From NCBI RefSeq assembly GCF_050948175.1, contig NW_027490128.1:744001-808000 (forward strand): a stretch of DNA of 64,000 nt. Reading direction: 5' to 3'. A model generated the notes under the pieces. It was not told the DNA's origin, did not search any database, and saw only the letters and a program-made list of their open reading frames with translations. This stretch comes from Xylocopa sonorina (taxonomy: Eukaryota; Arthropoda; Insecta; Hymenoptera; Apidae). Shown piece after piece: positions 38,112 to 51,507 of this stretch. Both the position numbers and the translations under genes were made by a program. Within the stretch, counting starts at the first letter, position 1. Every line of letters starts with the position of its first letter.

Positions 38112-39501
38112 TGAATCGTATACGAGGAATGCATAACACTTCGCTATGAATATTATATCTTATCATGAAACATAGATATGAGATGCAATATCTCGTTTTA
38201 AGAAGCATTTGAACTCTATTGCTACGATACCTAGACATCTGCAGACGCTATTTCCTAGCAAGGAAGTATTGCATTTACTTTCATTTGAAGTGTAGACGCG
38301 GAATACATGACACTTCGCAAATCATATTATATCTTACCATAAAACATAGGAATGAGATGCAATATCGCGTATTAAGAAGCATTAGAAATCTATTGCTACG
38401 ATACGTAGACATCTGCAGACGCTATTTCCTTGCAAGGAAGTGTCGCATTTACATTCATTTGAATCGTATACGAGGAATGCATAGCACTTCGCAATGAATA
38501 TTATATCTTACCATGGACCATAGAAATGCGATGCGACATCGCGTATTAAGAAGCATTAGAACTCTATTCCTACGATAGGTAGACATCTGCAAACGCTATT
38601 TCCTTGCAAGGAAGTGTCGCATTTACATTCATTTGAAGTGTAGACGAGGAATACATGACACTTCACAAATTATATTATATCTTACCATGAAACATAGAAA
38701 TGAGATGCTATATTGTGTTTTGAGAAGCATTAGAACTTTATTGCTACGATACCTAGACATCTGCAGACGCTATTTCCTAGCAAGGAAGTGTCGCATTTAC
38801 ATTAATTGAAGTGTAGACGAGCAATACATGACACTTCGCAAATCATATTATATCTTACCATGAAACATAGAAATGAGATGCGATATCGCGTTTTAAGAAT
38901 CATAAGAACTCTATTGCTACGATACGTAGACATCTGCAAACGCAATTTCCTTGGAAGGAAGTGTCGCATTTACGTTCATTTGAATCGTAGACGAGGAATA
39001 CATAACACTTCGCAAATCATATTATATCCTACCACGAAACATAAAAATGAGATGCGATATGGCGTTTTAAGAATCATAAGAACTCCATTGCTACGATACG
39101 TAGATATCTGCAAACGCTATTTCCTAGCGAGGAAGTGTGGCATTCACATTCATTTGAAGTGCAGACGAGGAATACATGATACTTCGCAAATCATATTATA
39201 TCTTACCATGAAACATAGAAATGAGATGCGACATCGCGTATTAAGAAGCATTAGAAATCTATTGCTACGATAGGTAGACATCTGCAAACGCTATTTCCTT
39301 GCAAGGAAGTGTCGCATTTACATTCATTTGAAATGTAGACGAGGAATAAATGACACTTCACAAATTATATTATATCTTACCATGAAACATAGAAATGAGA
39401 TGCGATATTGTGTTTTGAGAAGCATTAGAACTCTATTGCTACGATACCTAGACATCTGCAGACGCTATCTCCTAGCAAGGAAGTGTCGCATTTACATTAA
39501 T
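38112..39501. repeat. Third copy of the 28886/34458 block, then mixed monomers
   Basis: Bases 38112-39175 follow 34458-35520 at offset 3,654 bp, with private changes such as GTAGACGCGGAATAC near 38293 and GCATAGCACTTCGC near 38478. After 39175 the order changes to a GCGACATCGCGTATT monomer and a 173-bp monomer at 39329. This marks the end of domain II. Confidence 0.7.
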
Positions 39502-42500
39502 TGAAGTGTAGACGAGCAATACATGACACTTCGCAAATCATATTATATCTTACCATGAAACATAGAAATGAGATGCGATATCGCGTTTTAAGAATCATAA
39601 GAATTCTATTGCTACGATACGTAGACATCTGCAAACGCTATTTCCTTGGAAGGAAGTGTCGCATTTACATTCAGTTGAATCGTAGACGAGGAATGCATAA
39701 CACTTCCAAATGAATATTATATCTTATCATGAATCATAGATATGAGATGCAATATCTCGTTTCAAGAATCATTTGAACTCTATTGCTACGATACCTAGAC
39801 ATCTGCAGACGCTATTTCCTGGCAAGGAAGTGTCGCATTTACATTCATTTGAAGTGTAGACGAGGAATACATGACACTTCGCAAATCATATTATATATTA
39901 CCATGAAACATAGAAATGAGATGCGATATCGCGTTTTAAGAATCATAAGAACTCTATTGCTACGATACGCAGACATCTGCAAACGCTATTTCCTAGCTAG
40001 GAAGTGTGGCATTCACATTCATTTGAAGTGTAGACGAGGAATACATGACACTTCGCAAATCATATTATATATTACCATGAAACATAGAAATGAGATGCGA
40101 TATCGCGTTTTAAGAATCATAAGAACTCTATTGCTACGATACGCAGACATCTGCAAACGCTATTTCCTTGCAAGGAAGTGTCGCATTTACATTCATTTGA
40201 ATCGTAGACGAGGAATGCATAACACTTCCAAATGAATATTATATCTTATCATAAAACATAGATATGAGATGCAATATCTCGTTTTAACAAGCATTTGAAC
40301 TCTATTGCTTCGACACGTAGACATCTGCAAACGCTATTTTCTTGCAAGGAAGTGTCGCATTTACATTCATATGAATTGTAGACGAGGAATACACAACACT
40401 TCGCAAATCATATTATATCTTACCATGAAACATCGAAATGAGATGCGATATCGCGTTTTAAGAATCATAGGAACTCTATTGCTACGATACGTAGACATCT
40501 GCAATCGCAATTTCCTTGCAAGGAAGTGTGGCATTTACTTTCATTTGAATCGTAGACGAGGAATGCGTAACACTTCGCAATGAATATTATATCCTATCAT
40601 GAAACATAGATATGAAAAGCAATATCTCGTTTTAAGAAGCATTTGAACTCTATTGCTTCGATACGTAGACATCTGCAAACGCTATTTCCTTGCAAGGAAG
40701 TGTCGCATTTACATTCATTTGAAGTGTAGACGAGGAATACATGACACTTCACTAATCATATTATATCTTACCATGAAACATAGAAATGAGATGCGATATT
40801 GTGTTTTGAGAAGCATCAGACCTCTATCGCTACGATACATAGACATCTGCAAACGCTATTTCCTTTCAAGGAAGTGTCGCATTTACATTAATTTGAAGTG
40901 TAGACGAGGAGTACATATCACTTCGCAAATCATATTATATCTTACCATGAAACATAGAAATGAGATGCGATATCGCGCTTTAAGAATCATAAGAACTCTA
41001 TTGCTTCGACACGTAGACATCTGCAAACGCTATTTCCTTGCAAGGAAGTGTCGCATTTACATTCATTTGAAGTGTAGACGAGGAATACATAACACTTCGC
41101 AAATCATATTATATCTTACCATGAAACATAGAATTGAGATGCGATATCGCGTTTTAAGAATCATAAGAACTCCATTGCTACGATACGTAGACATCTGCAA
41201 ACGCTATTTCCTTGCAAGGAAGTGTCGCATTTACATTCATTTGAAGTGCAGACGAGGAATACATAACACTTCGCAAGTCATATTATATCTTACCATGAAA
41301 CATAGAAATGAGATGCGATATCACGTTTTAAGAAGCATTAGAACGCTATTGCTACGAAAGGTAGACATCTCTAAACGCTATTTCCTTGCAAGGAAGTGTC
41401 GCATTTACATTCATTTGTATCGTAGACGAGGAATGCATAACACTTCGCAATGAATATTATATCTTATCATGAAACATAGATATGAGATGCAATACCTCGT
41501 TTTAAGAAGCATTAGAAAGCTATTGCTACGATACGTAGACATCTGCAAACGCTATTTCCTAGCGACGAAGTATCGCATTCACATTCATTTGAAGTGTAGA
41601 CGAGGAATACATAACACTTCGCAAATCATGTTATATCTTATCATGAAACATAGAAATGAGATGCGATATCGCGTTTTAAGTAGCATTAGAACTCTATTGC
41701 TACGATAGGTAGACATCTGTAAACGCTATTTCCTTGGAAGGAAGAGTCGCATTTACATTCATTTGAATCGTAGACGAGGAATGCATAACACTTCGCAATG
41801 AATATTATATCTTATCATGAAACATAGATATGAGATGCAATATCTCGTTTTAAGAAGCATTTGAACTCTATTGCTTCGATACGTAGACATCTGCAAACGC
41901 TATTTCCTTGCTAAGAAGTGTCGCATTTACATTCACTTGAAGTGTAGACGAGGAATACATAACACTTCGCAAATCATATTATATCTTACCATGAAACATA
42001 GAAATGAGATGCGATATCGCGTTTTAAGAAGCATTAGAAAGCTACTGCTACGATACGTAGACATCTGCAAACGCTATTTCCTAGCGAGGAAGTATCGCAT
42101 TCACATTCATTTGTATCGTATACGAGGAATGCATAACACTTCGCAATGAATATTATATCTTATCATGAAACATAGATATGAGATGCAATATCTCGTTTTA
42201 AGAAGCATTTGAACTCTATTGCTTCGATACGTAGATATCTGCAAACGCTATTTCCTTGCTAAGAAGTGTCGCATTTACATTCACTTGAAGTGTAGACGAG
42301 GAATACATAACACTTCGCAAATCATATTATATCTTACCATGAAACATAGAAATGAGATGCGATATCGCGTTTTAAGAAGCATAAGAAAGCTATTGCTACG
42401 ATACGTAGACATCTGCAAACGCTATTTCCTAGCGAGGAAGTATCGCATTCACATTCATTTGAAGTGTAGACGAGGAATACATAACACTTCGCAAATCATG

Positions 42501-45500
42501 TTATACCTTACCATGAAACATAGAAATGAGATGCGATATCGCGTTTTAAGAAGCATTAGAACTCTATTGCTACGATAGGTAGACATCTGTAAACGCTATT
42601 TTCTTGCAAGGAAGAGTCGCATTTACATTCATTTGAATCGTAGACGAGGAATGCATAACACTTCGCAATGAATATTATATCTTATCATGAAACATAGATA
42701 TGAGATGCAATATCTCGTTTTAAGAAGCATTTGAACTCTATTGCTTCGATACGTAGATATCTGCAAACGCTATTTCCTTGCTAAGAAGTGTCGCATTTAC
42801 ATTCACTTGAAGTGTAGACGAGGAATACATAACACATCGCAAATCATATTATATCTTACCATGAAACATAGAAATGAGATGCGATATCGCGTTTTAAGAA
42901 GCATTAGAAAGCTACTACTACGATACGTAGACATCTGCAAACGCTATTTCCTAGCGAGGAAGTATCGCATTCACATTCATTTGAATCGTATACGAGGAAT
43001 GCATAACACTTCGCAATGAATATTATATCTTATCATGAAACATAGATATGAGATGCAATATCTCGTTTTAAGAAGCATTTGAACTCTATTGCTTCGATAC
43101 GTAGACATCTGCAAACGCTATTTCCTTGCTAAGAAGTGTCGCATTTACATTCACTTGAAGTGTAGACGAGGAATACATAACAATTCGCAAATCATATTAT
43201 ATCTTACCATGAAACATAGAAATGAGATGCGATATCGCGTTTTAAGAAGCATTAGAAAGCTACTGCTACGATACGTAGACATCTGCAAACGCTATTTCCT
43301 AGCGAGGAAGTATCGCATTCACATTCATTTGTATCGTATACGAGGAATGCATAACACTTCGCAATGAATATTATATCTTATCATGAAACATAGATATGAG
43401 ATGCAATATCTCGTTTTAAGAAGCATTTGAACTCTATTGCTTCGATACTTAGATATCTGCAAACGCTATTTCCTTGCTAAGAAGTGTCGCATTTACATTC
43501 ACTTGAAGTGTAGACGAGGAATACATAACACTTCGCAAATCATATTATATCTTACCATGAAACATAGAAATGAGATGCGATATCGCGTTTTAAGAAGCAT
43601 TAGAAAGCTATTGCTACGATACGTAGACATCTGCAAACGCTATTTCCTAGCGAGGAAGTATCGCATTCACATTCATTTGAAGTGTAGACGAGGAATACAT
43701 AACACTTCGCAAATCATGTTATACCTTACCATGAAACATAGAAATGAGATGCGATATCGCGTTTTAAGAAGCATTAGAACTCTATTGCTACGATAGGTAG
43801 ACATCTGTAAACGCTATTTCCTTGCAAGGAAGAGTCGCATTTACATTCATTTGAATCGTAGACGAGGAATGCATAACACTTCGCAATGAATATTATATCT
43901 TATCATGAAACATAGATATGAGATGCAATATCCCGTTTTAAGAAGCATTTGAACTCTATTGCTTCGATACGTAGATATCTGCAAACGCTATTTCCTTGCT
44001 AAGAAGTGTCGCATTTACATTCACTTGAAGTGTAGACGAGGAATACATAACACATCGCAAATCATATTATATCTTACCATGAAACATAGAAATGAGATGC
44101 GATATCGCGTTTTAAGAAGCATTAGAAAGCTACTACTACGATACGTAGACATCTGCAAACGCTATTTCCTAGCGAGGAAGTATCGCATTCACATTCATTT
44201 GAATCGTATACGAGGAATGCATAACACTTCGCAATGAATATTATATCTTATCATGAAACATAGATATGAGATGCAATATCTCGTTTTAAGAAGCATTTGA
44301 ACTCTATTGCTTCGATACGTAGACATCTGCAAACGCTATTTCCTTGCTAAGAAGTATCGCATTTACATTCACTTGAAGTGTAGACGAGGAATACATAACA
44401 CTTCGCAAATCATATTATATCTTACCATGAAACATAGAAATGTGATGCGATATCGCGTTTTAAGAATCATAAGAACTCTATTGCTACGATACGTAGACAT
44501 CTGCAAACGCTATTTCCTTGCAAGGAAGTGCCGACTTTACATTCATTTGAATCGTAGGCGAGGAATGCTTAACACTTCGCAATGAATATTATATCTTATC
44601 ATGAAACATAGATATGAGATGCAATATCTCGTTTTAAGAAGCATTTGAACTCTATTGCTTCGATACGTAGACATCTGCAAACGCTATTTCCTTGCAAGGA
44701 AGTGTCGTATTTACAATCATTTGAATCGTAGACGAGGAATGTATAACACTTCGCAATGAATATTATATCTTATCATAAAACATAGATATGAGATGCAATA
44801 TCTCGTTTTAACAAGCATTTGAACTCTATTGCTTCGATACGTAGACATCTGCAGACGCTATTTCCTTGGAAGGAAGTGTCACATTTGCATTCATTTGAAT
44901 CGTATACGAGGAATGCATAACACTTCGCAATGAATATTATATCTTATCATGAATCATAGATATGAGATGCAATATCTCGTTTCAAGAAGCATTTGAACTC
45001 TATTGCTATGATAGCTAGACATCTGCAAACGCTATTTCCTAGCAAGGAAGTGTCGCATTTACATTCATTTGAAGTGTAGACGAGGAATACATGACACTTC
45101 GCAAATCATATTATATCTTACCATGAAACATAGAAATGAGATGCCATATCGCGTTTTAAGAAGCATTAGAAAGCTATTGCTACGATACGTAGACATCTGC
45201 AAACGCTATTTCCTAGCGAGGAAGTATCGCACTCACATTCATTTGAAGTGTAGACGAGGAATACATAACACTTCGCAAATCATGTTATATCTTTCCATGA
45301 AACATAGAAATGAGATGCGATATCGCGTTTTAAGATGCATTAGGAATCTATTGCTACGATACGTAGACATCTGCAAACGCTATTTCTTTGCAAGGAAGTG
45401 TCGCATTTACATTCATTTGAAGTGTAGACGAGGAATACATAACGCTTCGCAAATCATATTATATCTTACCATGAAACATAGAAATGAGATGCGATATCGC

Positions 45501-48500
45501 GTTTTAAGAAGCATTAGAACTCTATTGCTACGATAGGTAGACATCTGTAAACGCTATTTCCTTGCAAGGAAGTGTCGCATTTACATTCATTTGAATCGTA
45601 GATGAGGAATGCATAACACTTCGCAATGAATATTATATCTTATCATGAAACATAGATATGAGATGCAATATCTCGTTTTAAGAAGCATTTGAACTCTATT
45701 GCTTCGATACGTAGACATCTGCAAACGCTATTTCCTTGCTAGGAAGTGTCGCATTTACATTCACTTCAAGTGTAGACGAGGAATACATAACACTTCGCAA
45801 ATCATATTATATCTTACCATGAAACATAGAAATGAGATGCAATATCTCGATTTAAGAAGCATCTGATCCCTATTGCTTCGATACGTAGACATCTGCAAAC
45901 GCTATTTCCTTGCAAGGAAGTATCGCATTTGCATTCATTTGAATCGTATACGAGGAATGCATAACACTTCGCAATGAATATTATATCTTATCATGAAACA
46001 TAGATATGAGATGCAATATCTCGTTTTAAGAAGCATTTGAACTCTATTGCTTCGATACGTAGATATCTGCAAACGCTATTTCCTTGCTAAGAAGTGTCGC
46101 ATTTACATTCACTTGAAGTGTAGACGAGGAATACATAACACATCGCAAATCATATTATATCTTACCATGAAACATAGAAATGAGATGCGATATCGCGTTT
46201 TAAGAAGCATTAGAAAGCTACTGCTACGATACGTAGACATCTGCAAACGCTATTTCCTAGCGAGGAAGTATCGCATTCACATTCATTTGAATCGTATACG
46301 AGGAATGCATAACACTTCGCAATGAATATTATATCTTATCATGAAACATAGATATGAGATGCAATATCTCGTTTTAAGAAGCATTTGAACTCTATTGCTT
46401 CGATACGTAGACATCTGCAAACGCTATTTCCTTGCAAGGAAGTATCGCATTTGCATTCATTTGAATCGTATACGAGGAATGCATAACACTTCGCAATGAA
46501 TATTATATCTTATCATGAATCATAGATATGAGATGCAATATCTCGTTTCAGGAAGCATTTGAACTCTATTGCTATGATACCTAGACATCTGCAAACGCTA
46601 TTTCCTAGCAAGGAAGTGTCACATTTACGTTCATTTGAAGTGTAGACGAGGAATACATGACACTTCGCAAATCATATTATATCTTACCATGAAGCATAGA
46701 AATGAGATGCCATATCGCGTTTTAAGAAGCATTAGAAAGCCATTGCTACGATACGTAGACATCTGCAAAAGCTATTTCCTAGCGAGGAAGTATCACACTC
46801 ACATTCATTTGAAGTGTAGGCGAGGAATACATAACACTTCGCAAATCATGTTATATCTTACCATGAAACATAGGAATGAGATGCGATATCGCGTCTTAAG
46901 GAGCAATAGGAATCTATTGCTACGATACGTAGACATCTGCAAACGCTATTTCTTTGCAAGGAAGTGTCGCATTTACATTCATTTGAAGTGTAGACGAGGA
47001 ATACATAACACTTCGCAATTCATATTATATCTTACCATGAAACATAGAAATGAGATGCGATATCGCGTTTTAAGAAGCATTAGAACTCTATTGCTACGAT
47101 AGGTAGACATCTGTAAACGCTATTTCCTTGCAAGGAAGTGTCGAATTTACATTCATTTGAATCGTAGACGAGGAATGCATAACACTTAGCAATGAATATT
47201 ATATCTTATCATGAAACATAGATATGAGATGCAATATCGCGTTTTAAGAATCATAAAAACTCTATTGCTACGATACGTAGACATCTGCAAACGCTATTTC
47301 CTTGCAAGGAAGTGTCGCATTTACATTCATTTGAAGTGTAGACGAGGAATACATGACACTTCGCAAATCATATTATATCTTACCATGAAACTTAGAAATG
47401 AGATGCGATATCGCGTTTTAAGAAGCTTTAGAAAGCTATTGCTTCGATACGTAGACATCTGCAAACGCTATTTCCTTGCAAGGAAGTGTCGCATTTGCAT
47501 TCATTTGAAGTGTAGACGAGGAATGCATAACACTTCGCAAATCATATTATATCTTACCATGAAACATAGAATTGAGATGCGATATCGCGTTTTAAGAATC
47601 ATAAGAACTCCATTGCTACGATACGTAGACATCTGCAAACGCTATTTCCTTGCAAGGAAGTGTCGCATTTACATTCATTTGAGTCGTAGACGAAGAATGC
47701 ATAACACTTCGCAATGAATATTATATCTTACCATGAAACATAGAAATGAGATGCGATATCGCGTTTTAAGAATCATAAGAACTCTATTGCTTCGATACGT
47801 AGACATCTGCAAACGCTATTTGCTTGCAAGGAAGTGTCGCATTTACATTCATTTGAAGTGTAGACGAGGAATACATGACACATCGCAAATCATATTATAT
47901 CTTACCATGAAACATAGAAATGAGATGCCATATCGCGTTTTAAGAAGCATTAGAACGCTATTGCTACGAAAGGTAGACATCTGTAAACGCTATTTCCTTG
48001 CAAGGAAGTGTCGCATTTACATTCATTTGTATCGTAGACGAGGAATGCTTAACACTTCGCAATGAATATTATATCTTATCATGAAACATAGATATGAGAT
48101 GCAATATCTCGTTTTAAGAAGCATTAGAACTCTATTGCTTCGATACGTAGACATCTGCAAACGCTATTTCCTTGCTAGGAAGTGTCGCATTTACATTCAC
48201 TTCAAGTGTAGACGAGGAATACATAACACTTCGCAAATCATATTATATCTTACCATGAAAAATAGAAATGAGATGCAATATCTCGATTTAAGAAGCATTT
48301 GATCTCTATTGCTTCGATACGTAGACATCTGCAAACGCTATTTCCTTGCTAGGAAGTGTCGCATTTACATTCACTTCAAGTGTAGACGAGGAATACATAA
48401 CACTTCGCAAATCATGTTATATCTTACCATGAAACATAGGAATGAGATGCGATATCGCGTTTTAAGAAGCATTAGGAATCTATTGCTACGATACGTAGAC

Positions 48501-49889
48501 ATCTGCAAACGCTATTTCTTTGCAAGGAAGTGTCGCATTTACATTCATTTGAAGTGTAGACGAGGAATACATAACACTTCGCAATTCATATTATATCTTA
48601 CCATGAAACATAGAAATGAGATGCGATATCGCGTTTTAAGAAGCATTAGAACTCTATTGCTACGATAGATAGACATCTGTAAACGCTATTTCCTTGCAAG
48701 GAAGTGTCGAATTTACATTCATTTGAATCGTAGACGAGGAATGCATAACACTTAGCAATGAATATTATATCTTATCATGAAACATAGATATGAGATGCAA
48801 TATCGCGTTTTAAGAATCATAAAAACTCTATTGCTACGATACGTAGACATCTGCAAACGCTATTTCCTTGCAAGGAAGTGTCGCATTTACATTCATTTGA
48901 AGTGTAGACGAGGAATACATGACACTTCGCAAATCATATTATATCTTACCATGAAACTTAGAAATGAGATGCGATATCGCGTTTTAAGAAGCTTTAGAAA
49001 GCTATTGCTTCGATACGTAGACATCTGCAAACGCTATTTCCTTGCAAGGAAGTGTCGCATTTGCATTCATTTGAAGTGTAGACGAGGAATGCATAACACA
49101 TCGCAAATCATATTATATCTTACCATGAAACATAGAATTGAGATGCGATATCGCGTTTTAAGAATCATAAGAACTCCATTGCTACGATACGTAGACATCT
49201 GCAAACGCTATTTCCTTGCAAGGAAGTGTCGCATTTACATTCATTTGAGTCGTAGACGAGGAATGCATAACACTTCGCAATGAATATTATATCTTACCAT
49301 GAAACATAGAAATGAGATGCGATATCGCGTTTTAAGAATCATAAGAACTCTATTGCTTCGATACGTAGACATCTGCAAACGCTATTTGCTTGCAAGGAAG
49401 TGTCGCATTTACATTCATTTGAAGTGTAGACGAGGAATACATGACACATCGCAAATCATATTATATCTTACCATGAAACATAGAAATGAGATGCCATATC
49501 GCGTTTTAAGAAGCATTAGAACGCTATTGCTACGAAAGGTAGACATCTGTAAACGCTATTTCCTTGCTAGGAAGTGTCGCATTTACATTCATTTGTATCG
49601 TAGACGAGGAATGCATAACACTTCGCAATGAATATTATATCTTATCATGAAACATAGATATGAGATGCAATATCTCGTTTTAAGAAGCATTAGAACTCTA
49701 TTGCTTCGATACGTAGACATCTGCAAACGCTATTTCCTTGCTAGGAAGTGTCGCATTTACATTCACTTCAAGTGTAGACGAGGAATACATAACACTTCGC
49801 AAATCATATTATATCTTACCATGAAAAATAGAAATGAGATGCAATATCTCGATTTAAGAAGCATTTGATCTCTATTGCTTCGATACGTA
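39502..49889. repeat. Domain III: return to strict 174 bp, short higher-order repeats
   Basis: Register is exact from 39502 onward. Bases 39502-41780 are mixed A and B monomers with local variants: TATATTACCATG (39895, 40070), CGATACGCAGACATC, ACTTTCATTTGAATCG, and TTGTGTTTTGAGAAG near 40800. A B'-like monomer is at 39676. Then come a 7-mer block and a 9-mer block. C-type monomers first appear near 45840. No gene is seen. Confidence 0.8.
41785..44440. repeat. 7-mer higher-order repeat, 1,218 bp, two copies
   Basis: Copies are about 41785-43002 and 43003-44220, with similarity running on to about 44440. The marker TTCCTTGCTAAGAAG occurs near 41905, 42253, 42775, 43123, 43471, 43993 and 44341. 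Its spacing is 2, 3 and 2 monomers, then 2, 3 and 2 again, so the 7-mer is itself built from 2-mers and 3-mers. Differences are single bases (for example CTACTACTACGAT near 42912). An isolated relative of the marker is near 46085. Confidence 0.85.
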
Positions 49890-49911
49890 GACATCTGCAA
49901 ACGCTATTTCC
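44896..49911. repeat. 9-mer higher-order repeat, 1,566 bp, about three copies
   Basis: The best pair is 46820-48345 against 48386-49911. It shares GTGTCGAATTTAC (near 47140 and 48706), CACTTAGCAATG (47183, 48749) and GAAACTTAGAAATG (47391, 48957). An earlier, more diverged copy begins at the B' monomer 44896, exactly 1,566 bp before the B' at 46462, and matches mainly over 45069-45536. Differences in the best pair include CACTTCGC against CACATCGC near 47530/49096. Confidence 0.85.
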
Positions 49912-51333
49912 TTGCAAGGAAGTGTCGCATTTACATTCATTTGAATCGTAGACGAGGAATGCATAACACTTCGCAAAGAATATTATATCTTACCATGAAA
50001 CATAGAAATGAGATGCGATATCGCGTTTTAAGAATCATAAGAACTCTATTGCTTCGATACGTAGACATCTGCAAACGCTATTTGCTTGCAAGGAAGTGTC
50101 GCATTTACATTCATTTGAAGTGTAGACGAGGAATACATGACACTTCGCAAATCATATTATATCTTACCATGAAACATAGAAATGAGATGCCATATCGCGT
50201 TTTAAGAAGCATTAGAAAGCTATTGCTACGATACGTAGACATCTGCAAACGCTATTTCCTAGCGAGGAAGTATCGCACTCACATTCATTTGAAGTGTAGA
50301 CGAGGAATACATAACACTTCGCAAATCATGTTATATCTTACCACGAAACATAGAAATGAGATGCGATATCGCGTTTTAAGAAGCATTAGAACTCTATTGC
50401 TACGATAGGTAGACATCTGCAAACGCTATTTCCTTGCAAGGAAGTGTCGCATTTACATTCATTTGTATCGTAGACGAGGAATGCATAACACTTCGCAATG
50501 AATATTATATCTTATCATGAAACATAGATATGAGATGCAATATCTCGTTTTAAGAAGCATTAGAACTCTATTGCTTCGATACGTAGACATCTGCAAACGC
50601 TATTTCCTTGCTAGGAAGTGTCGCATTTACCTTCACTTCAAGTGTAGACGAGGAATACATGACACTTCGCAAATCATATTATATCTTACCATGAAATATA
50701 GAAATGAGATGCGATATCGAGTTTTAAGAATCATAAAGACTCTATTGCTACGATACGTAGACATCTGCAAACGCTATTTCCTAGCGAGGAAGTATCGCAC
50801 TCACATTCATTTGAAGTGTAGACGAGGAATACATAACACTTCGCAAATCATGTTATATCTTACCATGAAACATAGAAATGAGATGCGATATCGCGTTTTA
50901 AGAAGCATTAGGAATCTATTGCTACAATACGTAGACATCTGCAAACGCTATTTCTTTGCAAGGAAGTGTCGCATTTACATTCATTTGAAGTGTAGACGAG
51001 GAATACATAACACTTCGCAAATCATATTATATCTTACCATGAAACATAGAAACGAGATGCGATATCGCGTTTTAAGAAGCATTAGAACTCTATTGCTACG
51101 ATAGGTAGACATCTGTAAACGCTATTTCCTTGCAAGGAAGTGTCGCATTTACATTCATTTGTATCGTAGACGAGGAATGCATAACACTTGGCAATGAATA
51201 TTATATCTTATCATGAAACATATATATGAGATGCAATATCTCGTTTTAAGAAGCATATGAACTCTATTGCTTCGATACGTAGACATCTGCAAACTCTATT
51301 TCCTTGCTAGGAAGTGTCGCATTTACATTCACT

Positions 51334-51507
51334 TCAAGTGTAGACGAGGAATACATAACACTTCGCAAATCATATTATATCTTACCATGAAACATAGAAA
51401 TGAGATGCAGTATCTCGATTTAAGAAGCATTTGATCTCTATTGCTTCGATACGTAGACATCTGCAAACGCTATTTCCATGCAAGGAAGTGTCGCATTTAC
51501 GTTCATT
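51334..51507. repeat. C-type monomer (CTCGATTTAAGAAGC)
   Basis: C monomers read GCAGTATCTCGATTTAAG or GCAATATCTCGATTTAAG, then CATTTGATCTCTATTGCTTC (CATCTGATCCC in the earliest). They occur near 45845, 48280, 49850, 51415, 51763, 52285, 54545, 56975, 57320, 57855, 60115, 60810 and 63240, and nowhere before 45.8 kb. In most, the monomer start is TTCAAGTGTAGACG. They combine an A-like left part (AGAAATGAG) with a B-like centre. Confidence 0.7.

Larger units (their letters stand above)
27319..39501. repeat. Domain II: CTGCAG-bearing, length-variable subfamily
   Basis: Seventy monomers are included. Many read GACATCTGCAGACGC where the other domains read GACATCTGCAAACGC. Variants TACGATACCTAGACATC, CTAGCAAGGAAGTATCGC and CCATAAAACATAGGAATG are common. 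Every indel I could find in the window lies here. The variant GATATTGTGTTTTGAGAAG or CTATATTGTGTTTTGAGAAG recurs near 29480, 35050, 36615, 38705 and 39400, with one later relative near 40795. No gene is seen. Confidence 0.85.
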
